64,000 nucleotides of DNA from Saururus chinensis (GCA_035235625.1 CP141148.1:18167057-18231056); one strand, 5' to 3'. Numbered from the stretch's first letter, positions 34,523 through 47,570 are shown. Notes: generated by a model not told the origin, from the sequence alone. Numbers and translations: made by a program.

Positions 34523-37500
34523 TAGGGCTAGACAAAAAACCCAATTCAAATTGGGTAAACCCAACCCAAAATTAACTAAGTTCCGGTTAGGTCGGGTACT
34601 TACTCGGGTAGGGCTGGGTATAAAAAAAACCCATATGAATTTTGGGTCGGGTCGGGTTTAACAAAAAAAACCTAAAACCTGACCTAACCCGGCTACTTTA
34701 ATTGATTACCTAAACCCTAAATGCCTAATACCCTTTCTACATTCGGCTACTGCACTGCACAGCAGCAACATTACCACCCTCTTCATCATTGGCTTGCCAG
34801 CTCCCCCGGTCACCCTTCACCCCCCTCGTCGGTGGCTTGCCGGCATCCCCCCTTCATCATCCTCGTCTGCAGCTTGCCAGCCTCTCCCCTTCATTCTCCT
34901 CGCATTCCAGCTTCCCCCTTCTTCCTCCACATATGCGGCCTGCCATACTCCAGCCGCCGGCTGGCCTCCCCCTTTGTCCTTCTTGTCTACGGCCTGCCAA
35001 CCTCCTCAAGTCCTCATCGTTGGCTGGCTTCCCCCTTCTTCCTCCAAGTCATCGGCCTGCCAACTTCCCCTTCACTCGACCTCCCCCTTTGTGTCATCCC
35101 TGTATACAGCATACCCAAAAAAATCTTCCCTTTCCTCACCCTCTTCGTCCCCCTAGTTAGTTGCTTGTCGGCCTCCCCATTCTAAGGTTCAGCAGGTATG
35201 TTATCTTTATTCCGGTTATATGTCTTTCTTGCATGAAGTTTACATACTGACTAATGACTGGATATCTGGTTTCCCTTCTATTTCTCATGTTTTACATTGC
35301 CTGGCTCAACTTAATTTTTCACTGCTACATTGCAAATTTGTGCAGTTCTTTACCTAGGAGATGCCACAGAGAGTGGAAAGATTGTAGGGCTAAAGCAACA
35401 GTTCTTTCTTTGCAGTGCTTCGCTGTAAGTATGTTGCGATTTTTGGTTTTGTTTTAGATTTGCCTTCTCTAGATGTCCCCTTTTTCACATGCATCAGTCT
35501 TTATTTTGCATCATTATTTCTCTTTTTCATTGACATAATCCATGAAAGCATAAAATCATTGACAACTTAATTCACTTCAATGGGGTCACGTAATGAATTT
35601 TTTTGTCATTTGCTATGTCATAAGCCAATGCAGCAGTCCAACAAGTTTATCTTCAATGTAATAAAATGTATGGATTTTGATTCAATGAAATAAATTTTAT
35701 AATATCTTGCCCTTTTGTTGTTCTTGCATTGTCTAAATTTAATTACTGTTGTGAATTTTATATTACTATCTATGCTATGTTTAGTAATGGTTTATTATTG
35801 TTTAATTACTCCTTGTGTTTGGTGTATGTAATATTAATTATACCTTTGTGGTTTAATTGCTGCTTGTAGCTTTTTCTTGCATTGAGGCTTTTTTAATTTT
35901 TTTTTGTATTGGATGTGTGATATGAAAACTGATTTGAAATAAGTTTTGAATTGCCTTATATGATGTTTTCTTCTAATCCAATTTTATGCACTCTTTGTAG
36001 TGAAAATTTAGCATTGTGAGTCAGCGACAACTAATTTGAAGGAATATGGCCTCACAAGATGAAGACATTCATGTACTTTCACTTTTAATTTACATTTTAT
36101 ATCAAACCATATATAATTAATAATAATGTATTTTTATTTGCTCAAACTAGAATTTTTATTAATGGGCACTTTGTTGTTTGCTTTTAGGTGATGGAAAGTA
36201 ATGCATCTGCTGCCAATACACTCGATACACCTGTTGACACTGAGAGCACGCCAACTGTGGGTGACAATGAGAATGACATTCCCTTGACTGGTAAGAAAAG
36301 GAAGTATCCTTTGAAATCTAATGTTTGGATACATTTTACTAGGGACATGAATAGTTTAGGGAAAAGACTTAGGGCTTTTTGCAACTATTGTAATTCTTCT
36401 CTTAGTTGTCCATCTAATAATGGAAGCATTTAGAGCATTATTGTATCCCTTTTAAGAGGAGGGACAAGAGCCAACAGTCATTGGTCCCTAATAGATCTAA
36501 AACGGGAGATGATGGTGAGTTTGGAGCTGGTTTGATCCCATAGAAATTTGATCTTGAGCGTGTACAAAAGGAATTATCAACTATGATTGTTAGATTAGAG
36601 CTTCCATTTAATATAGTTGATAAGGCTGCATTGAGACATTTTTTGTCAATTATCCAGCCTAGGTTTAAGCCTATGTCTCGCAATAGGGTGAGCAAATATG
36701 TGGTGGACATGTATAAGGAAGAAAAAAAGAAACTCAAATGAATGATTGGAGCTTCACATAAAAGAGTTCGTTTAGCTGCTGATATGTGGACTTCTAATCA
36801 GACTTTGGGTTATTTATCTTTGACTGGATATTTTATTGACCAAGATTGGAAGTTGCATAAAAAGATTTTGAATTTCTATGTTGTTCCAAGTCCACATACG
36901 GGAGAAGTTATTGTTAATGTCATTGAATTGTGCTTGATTGATTGGAAAGTGGATTGTGTACAATTACTTTGGATAATGCTTCTAGTAGTGGCTCTGCTGT
37001 TAGAAATTTGATTGAGCTTTTTGGTAGAAAATGGCATATTATTAAGAAATGGATCTTCTTTTCGTGTGAGATGTGCATGTCATGTTTTAAATCTTATTGT
37101 ACATGATGGTTTAGAAGAAATTAGTAAGTCAATTGGTGTTATTGGGGAAGTGTTAAGTATGCTCGAGCTTCACAGTCTCGAAAGCAACTTTTTGAAGAAT
37201 GTATTTTATCGGAGAGGATTTTGACTAAGAGAGGGTTGTCTTTGGATGTTTCCACAAGGTAGAATTCTACATACCTTATGTTAGATTCAGCCTTATACTT
37301 TGAGAATGCATTTTTTTGCCTTAAGGCCTGGGATCCAATATATGCGAGGTTAGCGCCTTCTTATAGTGATTGGAGGCGTGTTGAAATGATGAGTAAATTC
37401 TTGAAAGTTTTTTATAATTCCACAGAGATTTTATCTGGCTCACTTTATCCAACTACTCATCTTCTTGTCCATGAGGTTTTAGGAATTCAGGCACATCTAA

Positions 37501-39426
37501 AAGTAATGGCTGAAGATGATGATACATTGGTATCTATTATGGCATTGAAAATGTAAGGAAAATTTGACTAAGTATTGGAAAGATTTGAATGTGCTATTCC
37601 CAATTACTATTATATTGGACCCGAGGTACAAATTAAACCATCTTAGTTTCACATATGCTTAGTTTTGCTTAGAAGAAGAAGCTGAAATCTATGTCTCTAA
37701 TATTCATAAGGAGGTAATTGACCTTTACAATGAGTACAATATTAGAGATAATGCAAAGAATATGTGTTGTGAAGGTTCTTCGAGTGGTAGTTCAATTGAT
37801 ATTAGTGGTTGTTCTTGTAGTTCTGAAAACATGTTAGTTTCCCATCAAAAAGCATATTTTAGGATGACCATGGAACAAAAGGTTGTGAATACCAAGTCTG
37901 AATTTGAGCTATATTTGGAAGAATCACTTCACCCTGATAGAGAGAAATTTGACATATTAGATTGGTGGAAAATGAATAGTGAGAAGTATCCTATATTAGC
38001 TTGCATTGCTCGTGATATCTTAGCTATTCCAGTGTCCACAATCGCTTCGGAATAAGCTTTTAGCACAAGAGGAAGGATTCTTGATTAATATAGAGCTCTT
38101 TAAGTTCCGAAGTGGTTCAAGCATTGGTGTGTTTACAAGACTGGATGCAATTACGAGATCAAGAGGAAGCTAAAAAATACATAGCTATAATTGAAGATGG
38201 TAAACCAAACTATTTACTTTTAAATTAACCATTTTAGATTCACTTTCTAATATGTTCTTTAATTTTCATGTATAGGTGAATCAGGGATTCAAGAGGATAC
38301 TTAAATGGTTGGTTGGTTAACCCATTGATGCTGTGATGGAGAGGTGCTATGCTAGTTTATTAAAATATATGTTGTTTTTGTGTTTAGACTTGCTTTGTGA
38401 AATGTTGATTGATTGTTTATTTTGGTGTAGGAGTGTTTTGGAGGTTGTCTGATGTTTGGTGGGAAGATTATTTTGAAGGCTAAATGTGTTTGATGGGAGG
38501 ATTGTTTTGGAGGCTAAATGTGTTTGATGGGAGGATTATTTTGGACGCTTTGAATGTGTTTGGTGGGAGGAATGTTTTGGTTAAATGTGTTTGGGTGGTA
38601 GTATTGTATTTGGACAAGAACTAAATTGTTTATTGTAGTAACATTTGGGTCTGGTTATTTTTTAGTTAATGGCTAGAACTTATGTTTTCTATACTTATTA
38701 TTGAAATACTGTTTAATTGGCCAGAAACTATTGTTATTGAGTTCTTGCTTGTGGGTTTAGGTATTTAATTGACATCATATTTGAGTGATTAGATTTGAAG
38801 ATGTTGGAGTTTCTTCTTATTTTTTTTATAAGCAGGTGAAATTTTACTATTACAATGTGAATTTTGGGTATATGAAGCTATTTGATTGTTTCATTCTAGG
38901 TTTAATATAGGTATATGCAAGCTGAAGATGAAATTTTGCTATTACAAAGTGAATTTTGTGTATGTGTAGCTATATTTGATTTTTTCATTCCAGGTTTAAT
39001 AGTAAGAGTTTGATATGCAGGATGTTTATTCTTTCATTCCAGGTTTAATATGAAAGAGGTTTAATAGTAAATAGTTTGGGTATATGCAGGCTGCATATTG
39101 TTTCATTCTAGGTTTAGTAGTAAAGAGTTTTTTATATTTAGATATCAAAGTAAGATTTTAAGTGTAAATATTTATTTTTCGTGAAGAATTATACTTGATT
39201 ATTTCATGTTTTAGTGTTTATTCTCACTTTGAAAAATCAACGTACAAGTATTTTTGTTTTGATTGAAATTATCAGGCTTTTAATTTATTTTGGGTTTTAA
39301 TTCGGGTTTTCAGGTCAAGTTCGGGTTTTATCTTGGGTCGGGTAGGGTTTTATTATTTTGGGTTGTATCTCGGGTAGGGTCGGGTGCTGCAATACCGAAC
39401 CCCACCCTACTCGAGATGTAACCCTA
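34523..39426 (+). mobile_element. hAT transposon, copy 1 (4.9 kb), with perfect 8-bp target duplication
   Basis: The element begins TAGGGCTAGAC and ends GTTACATC-complement ...TAACCCTA, giving short imperfect terminal inverted repeats (TAGGGYTA). Perfect 8-bp repeats ATCACACG flank it (34515-34522 and 39427-39434), the hallmark of the hAT superfamily. Subterminal regions are dense in gggtcgggt/acccaaccc motifs, as usual for Ac-like hATs. It carries a decayed transposase at 36188-38240 and repeated ~35-bp units (gtgtttgatgggaggatt) at 38455-38600. A Pro/Ser-rich CT tract occupies 34740-35190. The perfect target duplication implies a relatively recent insertion despite the broken transposase. 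Confidence 0.92.
36188..38240 (+). pseudogene. hAT transposase (Ac/DAYSLEEPER-like), decayed
   Basis: Order of parts: a BED-type zinc finger at 36300-36450 (NVWIHFTRD, FCNYCNSS, then KHLEHYC in a shifted frame); the region VRLAADMWTSNQTLGYLSL (about 36765-36825); WKLHKKILNFY (about 36850); a second catalytic-region patch TLDNASSSGSAVRNLIEL after a frame change (about 36965-37015); RCACHVLNLIVHDGL (about 37065-37115); and the C-terminal hAT dimerisation domain FELYLEES ... FDILDWWKMN ... ACIARDILAIPVSTIASE (37900-38055). Breaks include stops near 36432, 36541, 36739, 37223, 37261, 37556 and 38053 and several frame changes. Not functional in this copy. The family assignment rests on the dimerisation domain and is secure. 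Confidence 0.9.
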
Positions 39427-39737
39427 ATCACACGATGATATTATCATGTACTATTATGTGTACTCTTGTTTTTCTAAACGGCTTTTAAACGTTCCTTATT
39501 ATACACCACTTCTGATAATGACTCATCTATGCAAATGCTTACCACATATTTATTTTAATAATTTTCATAACTTTATTTTTATTGTATATATTTTATTATG
39601 ATTAGCACGCATAAGGAACATATAGAAACTATTAATATTTATAATCAAAACGATATAGGCTAGCACACATTGACACTAGCATATGCACTGTCAATTCTTT
39701 TAACTGTTCTAAAATATGTTCCTTACACTTGACACTA
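39427..39737. other. Spacer between the two hAT copies, containing the duplicated flank
   Basis: It starts with the right ATCACACG target repeat. 39514-39663 is the diverged second copy of 34376-34514, and where copy 1 is inserted the paralogous wording here is aggctagcacaca, resembling an unoccupied version of the site. The remainder is AT-rich with no gene. Confidence 0.7.
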
Positions 39738-42154
39738 GGTTTGCATCTCAGGTAGGGTGGGGTCGGATATAGTAGTATCCAACCCTACCGTGATAGAACC
39801 TAAAATTGTAGTACCCAACCCTATACAAGGTAAAACTTGAAATATTAAAACCCTACTCGACCCAAGATAAAACCCCACCCCTATCTGAGAACCCGAACCC
39901 GAAATAAATTAAGCTCTTACTTTATAAATCAAAACAAAAATACCTAGATGATAATTTTTCAAAAAGTGAGAATAAACACTAAGATATGAAATAATCAAGT
40001 ATAACTCTTCAACAAGAATAAATACTTGCTACTATAAAACGCTGTGACATCTAAAAATAAAAAAAACTACGCTTTCTACTAAACCTGGAATGAAACAATC
40101 AAATTGTTGCATATACCCAAACTCTTTCTACTAAGCCTAGAATGAAACAATCAAATACCTGCATATACCCAAAAATCACATTGTAATAGTAAAATATCAC
40201 CTGCTTATACAAAAAAAAAAAAATTCTAACCTTTTCAAATCTAATCACTCAAATATGATGTTAATTAAATACCCAAACCCACAAACAAGAACTCGATAAC
40301 AATAGTTTATGGCTAATTAAACAATACTTTCAGTAATAAGTATAGAAAACATAAGTCCACAATAGTATGGCCATTAACTAAAAAATAATTGTACCCAAAT
40401 GTTAATTACTACAATAAACAATTTGGTTCTTCTCCAAATACAATACTACCACTTAAACATATTCAGCCAAAACGTTCCTCCCACAAATTACATTCTTAGC
40501 CTCTAAAACAATCCTTCCACCAAACACATTCAACCTCCAAAACAATCCTCCCACCAAACATCAGACAACCTCTAAAACCATCCTACCACCAAAATAAACA
40601 ATCAATCAGCATTCCACAAAGCTTGTCTAAATGCAAAAATAACATATATTTTAATAAACTAGCATAGCACCTCTCCATCAAAGCATCAATGGTTAACCAA
40701 CCAACCATTTAAGTATCCTCTTGAATCCCTAATTCACATAGATGAAAATTAAAGAAGACCATATTAGAAAGTGAATCTAAAATGGTAATAATTTTTAAGT
40801 AAATATATTGGTTTACCATCTCCAATTATAGCTATGTCATTTTGATGCATGTATACTTCAGCTTCCTCTTGAGCTCGTAATTGCATCTAGTCTTGTAAAC
40901 ACGCCAATTATAAGCTATTTCAAAAAACTATTTCAGATCAGTTAATAATGCAACAACAACAAAGGGGCAACATAAAACTTAATGATGATATTACAATAAA
41001 CTATTTCATTGAATTAGAATCCAAACATTTTATTGCATTGAATGAAAATCAAGAAAAGGAAAAAAATAAGTAATCATATAATACATATACTATGTAATTA
41101 TGCAAAATAGACATCTAGTATAGTAAAAAAATCATATTAGCCTCAATGCAAAAAAAACCACAAGTAGTAATTAAAATTTCAAAGGCATAATTAAATATTA
41201 TATATACCAAACACAAGGAGTAATTAAATAGTAATAAACCATTACTAAACATAGCATAGAGAGTAATATAAAAATTACAAGCAGTAATTAAATTTAGACA
41301 ATGTAACAACAACAAAGGGGCAGCAAAACATTTTATTACATTGAATCAGAATCAAGAAAAGGAAAAAAATGATTAATCAAATAATTCATATACTATGCAA
41401 TTATGCAGAATAGACATCAAGTATAGAATGAAAAAAATAATATTAGCCTCTATGCAAGAAAAAAAATGAAATAGAAAAAATTAAAAAAGTAAACTTCTTT
41501 GTAGCATACCTTATGAATTAGGACTATCCACACCTCCACATACTACTGGTGTTTCATGTTTGGATTTTTTGGGTAGAAAGGCGGGGAGGAGGGTGGCCAA
41601 AAGGGGGAAATTCAACTGAACTGAGTTTTTTGGAGTAGGCTGTAGATGGGGAGGACAAAGGGGGAGAATGGCTGGCCACAAATGGGGAGGACGAAGGGGT
41701 GGCAAGCCACAGACAGGGTGGATGAAGGGGGAGGCCAGTAGACTGCAGATAGGGAGGATGAAAGGTGATTCTAGCAAGCCGTAGATGAGGAGGATGAAGG
41801 GGGAGGCCGGCAAGCTGTAGACAAGGAGGATGAAGCCATGAAGGGGGGGTCTGGCAAGCCACAAATGAAGAGGACAAAGGGGGGAGTCCACAATCTACAA
41901 ATGGTGATGAAGGGGGAATGCCGCCACAACCAGGAAGCCCTACTGGAAGTAAGGGTATGCACAGATTTTAGGGTTTGCATAATGAATTAAACCAGTCGGT
42001 TCGGGTTTAAGGTTTTTTTGTATTAAACCCGACCCAACATGAAACTAATGTGAGTTTTTTTATTCCTTGCCCGACACGAGAAAGTACCCAAACCCAGTCA
42101 ATTTTGGGTTGGTTCTACCTAGGTAGGGTTGGATTTGGGTTTTTATGCAGCCTA
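39738..42154 (-). mobile_element. hAT transposon, copy 2 (2.4 kb), inverted and internally deleted
   Basis: This is the reverse complement of copy 1's ends. 39738-40920 matches the complement of about 38120-39426; 40925-41980 matches the complement of about 34720-35930. The transposase core is missing (about 2.2 kb). It begins taggtttgcatctc and ends gcagccta. Flanking octamers cttgacac (39730-39737) and cctaacac (42155-42162) agree at 6 of 8 positions, a decayed target duplication, so this copy may be older than copy 1. Being non-autonomous it would depend on a related active hAT. Confidence 0.85.
40945..41460 (-). repeat. Internal tandem duplication within hAT copy 2
   Basis: A block beginning aatgcaacaacaacaaaggg (about 40948) and containing ttcattgaattagaatc, agaaaaggaaaaaaat and atagacatctagtatag recurs from about 41296 with the same order. 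Copy 1 has this block only once (complement around 35590-35760), so the duplication is specific to copy 2 or its lineage. Confidence 0.75.
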
Positions 42155-42162
42155 CCTAACAC

Positions 42163-43060
42163 CTAGTAAGTAGAAAGTATAGAAAATATTTCCCTATTTC
42201 TCAACAAAAGCCTATCACATGGCTCTCATGGAGAAAAACTAGTTTTATTATTTTTTTTAAAGCTTATGAGTTGCATGTCAAGATTAGAGTAACAATAGTT
42301 TCCTTCTTATGTTAAAAATAATAATTTCTATTTAATGCCAAAAAATTATAAAAGCATAATTGCATCATAAATCTTGGTCACCAAAAAAATAAATGCTTTA
42401 TAAATATGAGATTTTGGGCAAGGGGGGATCAAGCATGAATGTACATTTTTCTTCCAAAAATAATAAACAAATATTTGAAGTACAAAATCTTTTATTATTA
42501 AAGAACTTCATGGAAATATCATACATACATATTAAGCATGTGACTAGCGAGTAGCAAATTGAGCAAGAATTGACATTTGGAACTTGGTAAAAAAATTAAT
42601 GTAGAAATCTATGCATTTATGGTTCTATACATCTTCTTTAAGAGAGAAAAAAAAATGAATTGTTTCACTATTACCAAGGGAACTCAACCACATGATAGGA
42701 TCAACTTATCCTTTCCCATATGTAAATAGTTTGTTTAAAATAAAAATAACTACATAAAGATACTTTAAATTTAGTGATTATAAGAGATAATTTAAATATT
42801 TTTAGTTTATAAAATAATACTCCCTTTATTCTACATTAATTGTTCTATTTAATTTTTTAAAATAAATTAATATAACTTTATTTAGTTTTTTAAAATTAAT
42901 TAATTAAAATTTTTAAATAATTTAAAATTATTCATTTTGAAAAAACTGGTTGGAGGTATTAATATAGGATAAGAAGAAATATAAATAACACACAGACTAG
43001 CACTTTTTTCTTGAAAAGCCTGCCCAGGATTACAAAGCTAATTTCATAGAATACATTAAC
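42163..43060. other. AT-rich intergenic DNA with a Stowaway-like MITE
   Basis: No gene. Around 42826-42980, tactccctttattctacatt with the recurrent wording tttaattttttaaaataaatt and a distal ggaggtattaatataggata resembles a Stowaway-type MITE with both ends (ctccctttat.../...aatataggata). Its boundaries are approximate. Confidence 0.45.
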
Positions 43061-43200
43061 GTGACGTTAAAAAAAGTACGGCAAAAGCCTACTTCATCTT
43101 CCCATCACCATTGATAAGTGGGACCCACAAAAATAAGTCCCACTCGTCAATGGTGATGGGAAGATGAAGTAGACTCTTGGCATACATTTTTGAACGTCAC
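43061..43200. repeat. Near-perfect 140-bp hairpin (inverted repeat)
   Basis: The left arm gtgacgttaaaaaaagtacg...cttcatcttcccatcaccat is complementary to the right arm atggtgatgggaagatgaag...tttttgaacgtcac, with a loop of about 13 bases at about 43125-43137. The arms are about 63 bases with few mismatches. Flanks ttaac/ttaag could be the remains of a short target duplication. It could be a small MITE or a young small-RNA hairpin precursor. The minus-strand frame crossing it (43094-43540) has no other support. Confidence 0.9.
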
Positions 43201-46200
43201 TTAAGCATTTTTCCATTTCATATGTCATAATTATTTGAACTACTCTATTGAGCTCATAATTACTCCCGTCGTCCACGTATAAGTGCCTGGATTGCAAAAA
43301 GTTTTTGCCCGACATTAAACCTCCCGTTATATGACTAAAAGTGGTCACGTACTCACTTAAATACTTGAAGTGGGCCACACAACTAATGTTACATGCCCTT
43401 ACCATATTAGTTTTACTATAAAGCTGCATCATCATTGCAAGATAATTTTGAGCTAAATAAATAAATTTTGAATGTGATTCATGGTTTCTTTCTTTCTTTC
43501 TTTCCTTTTGTTTACTACAAGAGTTCTTTCTAACATGCACAAAAATAAGTTGATTTGCAAATAAAATTAGTTTTCAATAAAGTTAGTTAGAATAACATAA
43601 TTGTCAATTCTATTTGATAAGTACTGGTGCAAGTTACTTGTAGCTCATATGACAAATCATGTGTAAAGTTAGGACCCACCAATTTGTTAACCTTAGCACT
43701 TTGAAGTCACCTAATCTTCTTATATAGGTTTGCTTTTCTTAACTTACTCTCCTAGCTTTGCACCCTTGTCCTTTTGCTTTGGGAACCAAATTAGGGTTTC
43801 AAACTAATACTTTTGTAGAGGAAGAGTCCGCCAGTGTCATCATAGGTCGGGATATTTTTTAATTAAGTTCAATGTGCGTAGCACAGATTATAGTTAAATG
43901 CTATGGAAGTAAACAACATTCCGGGTTAGATATATAGTTTCATTTGGTTTTTTAAAATAAATTGATATATATATTAATAATTTTTTTAAGTTTTCAAAAT
44001 AAACTTTTAGTGTTTTAAAACAAAAATCTGGCCCGAGTCTCTAAGTTACCGGACAAAGTTGACCCGGCCAGATCACTCATGTTCGATTGGTCGAACCAGT
44101 GACCTGAACGAGCTGGCCTATCTTTGTTGTGAAAAAAAATTTAGATGGGAGGAGAGGGAGAGGATCGTGTCATAGGCTAGCCAAAGCCGAATGATCAAGA
44201 ATGCCCTGCTGTCTATAGGCGAGCTCCACATTGAGGAAGGTCATGATGCATAGGGGTGGCACCGAGATGTGGCAAAGGTAAGGTCATCGTCGGGGAAGGG
44301 GTACAATGACTTGGCAATGAGGTGGAAGGCATGACAGAGCGGTAGAGGGAGGAGGATGAGTCCAGCCACCAAATCTACTAGGGAGGAGAGGTAGAGGAGG
44401 GGGAACCAATCTAACTGAAGGTGAGAGAAGGGGGATGGGGGTTGGTCATCGAGGAGGAGAGGGAGGGGAAGCTGGAGCCAAAATCACCACCGCCGCTCCA
44501 CAAAACACTGCAATTAAAGTTTTGGGAATGGGGTGGGGGAAGTGGAAGTGGGGAAGAGAAGTTTTATACCAACTGGGTCAACCCGGGTTGACCCCTAATT
44601 GGACCCCAATTAAACTTGCCCATACACCAATCTAGGTTGGTGTCTTGGTAAAGTTTTAAAATATTATTAATTTTAATTTATTTTAAAAAACTAAATAAAT
44701 AATATGGGATGGAGAGAGCTCAAGAAAATGATGGTTACATATGATAAGCCTATCTGCGGAAGTCTATCACTCATTTGAACAGTTTCTTCATCTAATTCAT
44801 CTCTGAAAACCATATTAGTTGGAAAAAAAATCATTAATTCCATTACACTTTGTTTTAAGTCAATTTCGTTACACTTACACGAATGTGAATGAGGAGATAA
44901 AATATCAGTTTTGACAGAACAATTAAACACAACCACCTTATGAGTTATGGTAGAAGATTTGAAAATGATGTGCATTTGATGTCCTCTTACCCCATCATTT
45001 CAATGGTGATGCTCATCTTTACATCAAACACTATATGAGATAGAAACCGCCCACATATGGCTTTTAATTAATATTCTTTCGGTCCCACATTTAATGGCTT
45101 TATTTAGTTCTTTAAAAACTAAATGAAGATATTAATATAGGAGACAAGGAATAAGAGGCAAAGAAAAAGGCATCAATGCCACTGGAACTCGAAGATAAAT
45201 GGTTAATATTGAGTATTGCATTTGAGATATCAACTTTGGCCAGAGTCTAAGGATATATAAAATCTAATTGCAATGTGCACATCTCCACTAAATCAATCTC
45301 ATTCCTAAGAGTACATGTTGTAAGGTTTCCCTCCAGAACAATGGCTTATGTTATTGTGTAGATGCCAATGTAAAGATTGGGATGCTAAATAAGTTAAGTG
45401 CTTCTACTTCAACCTCAACAGAAGTAATTACTACAAATGAAAATGTTACATGCCCTCTAAAAATTTTAATAGTTATTAATTTGGACCTAGGTAGTACTTA
45501 GAAACACTTTTCAACATAACTCAAGCTAGAAACTGAAATCTACTTATATACGTGAAGCACACTTAATTCAAAACCTCAGTTGTTTATTTTACTATTAAAT
45601 GAGAAGCTTGAGCTTTGCCAATCAATGAATAAATAAGCTTCTTGGACTTATCCTTAAGCATTCACAAATGAGAGTTCTTGCCGACCTAAAATGTTGGGTA
45701 TTCACTGGGTCCCACTTCATATGATATGGACCCCACATTCGAACCAGTTTCTCTATGTCAGTCTCACGTGGGTCCCCCCAACATCTCTGGACCGTCTAGC
45801 CTTTAACTCCTGCCATTTCAATTGCGGCAGTCCAAAGGCTTGTAAAGCAGACAGAGCTGGAAGAAGGGGCTTGTGAGATATGTAAGGCAAGATCTTGCAC
45901 AAGAGGACATGGCAGGTGAGGGAGGGATTTCCAGTTTGGTGATGGTTTGAGTCTCTTTCAGGTGTGGCTCAAATCCTATAGTCTTTAGTTCTTTTCCTGC
46001 TTTGAGGGGCCAACTTGTTCAATGGAGCTGTGAACTTGTAGGAAGAATTTGGTCATTGGTGGCCTGCTGAGGCCAACTTCTATGCGAATACTATTAAAAT
46101 ATCAAATGGAGGCTGCGGCCAAGTGTGTGGCAGTCAAAATTGGCTGCCAGCCATTTATTTATCTTCATCAACCCGGAAAAGCCAAAGAAGATGAGATTCC

Positions 46201-47570
46201 TGTGGACTTGCCCCAGTGTCCGGTCGGCTATTTGTTTGTTTCTTATGTTCTTTTTTTCAATTTTTCATTTTTTGCCTTCCATTTAAACAGTTGCAGTAAT
46301 CAAAGAAATAATAAAAGTGACACTGAAAAAAGCTTCAACTGCTTTGGATTTAATAACTCAAGAACCCCAAATGATGCTCCAAAATTTATTTAGAAAAAAT
46401 CATTTTATATTAATATCTTGGCTCAATTTTAGCTGGTAGGCATTTAAAACAAAGTCGTAAAATCTATTTTCTATTATTTTAGTCATATATTTATATAACT
46501 ATTATTAATATGAGATAGAGAGACTATATATTTAACTAGACAAATATATAATAATTTTTTTTTAAAAAAAGAAAAAATTTACATAAGTATGTACCCCCTG
46601 TCTTTACATTAATAGCTCAATTTATCAATAATTTTTATTTTATATTAATAACTTTATTTTATTTAATATAAGTGGTTGGATACTTAAAGAAGAGTATAAT
46701 AAGTTCATTTCCTCTTCTTACATATGTGTTTTACCATTTAATAAAAACTACCCCCTCACTTGAACTAATAACTCCCGTTTTTCAAAATAAATTAAAATAA
46801 ATTTATTTTAAAAAGTTAAACAAATATATTAATGTAAAACCAAGATAATATTAGTTTTAAAATACAACTATCAATATTGAAAACTTGAACTATTATTCAT
46901 GGCTTTTGGACATGACAACAGTGAAGAGATGATGTGTGGTAAATGGGTCGCTATTTAGATAAAAACGCCAAATTGTGTCACAGAATTTTAATAGCGTTAT
47001 GCGCGTGCACATCTACAGCCCTCTTACGACACCGCCAGACTTGGAAAATTTGCAACGAGTGATTCAGGGGGCATTTCATGCACACTGGAAAAAACATCCT
47101 GTGGGTCTCATACATGAAATTCTGTGGCAACTAAGCTTTCTGCGGTCCTACTAATTAACACTGACAAATTATAGTAGAACAGAAAAAAGGTAAGTTGTTG
47201 TCATAGAAATGGACAAAGAAGACAGGCATAAGTGATGCTCTAATCATATGATCCATTCCAAATGGTACCAAACCAAGTGACCATCAATCATAAATCTTAC
47301 TACATGCATTGTTAATAAGAGGTTGATTTAACTCCCAGGTTCATGATTTGACACTAACGAGCGTTGAAGCTGCAACACTAACTAGGTTTGTTTTTAAATA
47401 ATATATGTTCATACTTAGTAGCTAATATTTTATAATTTTTTTAAAGTTTCTTTCATTCTCTTCTGTTTGGAGATAAAGACCTTTTCAATCTTAATCTTAT
47501 TGATTTGCCTTGCATGGACAACCGGAGTTAATTACTCTTATCCTCAAAACGTTCTATATAGAGTGAACAT
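43201..47570. other. Gene-poor intergenic region with scattered MITE-like DNA
   Basis: No gene is supported. Stowaway-like pieces recur at about 45074-45150, 46585-46690 and 46755-46860, all with the aaaataaatt/aatataggag style. At 43700-43810 a TATA-like cttatatagg is followed by leader-like DNA (attagggtttcaaac), but no reading frame follows. A purine-rich patch (44120-44560) gives Gly-rich artificial frames. 45690-46390 is GC-richer without recognisable exons. Confidence 0.45.
43925..44710. mobile_element. Candidate MITE or small TIR element (~790 bp)
   Basis: The left end (ttggttttttaaaataaatt, about 43938) and the complement of the right end (tttagttttttaaaataaat, about 44655-44695) match over roughly 45 bases as inverted repeats. 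The interior is different, GC-richer DNA with a gggtcaacccgggttgaccc palindrome near 44576. It may be a Stowaway-like unit carrying foreign DNA or two separate MITEs facing each other. Confidence 0.4.

Noticed and set aside
34721-35185. Pro/Ser/Leu-rich frames in three phases of the plus strand
   Set aside because: Degenerate CT-rich repeat inside hAT copy 1, mirrored in copy 2 at 41511-41980. All three frames are open, so this is low-complexity sequence, not a protein.
43094-43540. 148-residue frame on the minus strand
   Set aside because: It crosses the palindromic hairpin, has no recognisable motif, no splice or promoter support, and the composition of translated intergenic AT DNA.
43700-43830. 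Promoter-like TATA plus attagggtttcaaac leader wording
   Set aside because: No reading frame, splice signal or exon follows within several hundred bases.
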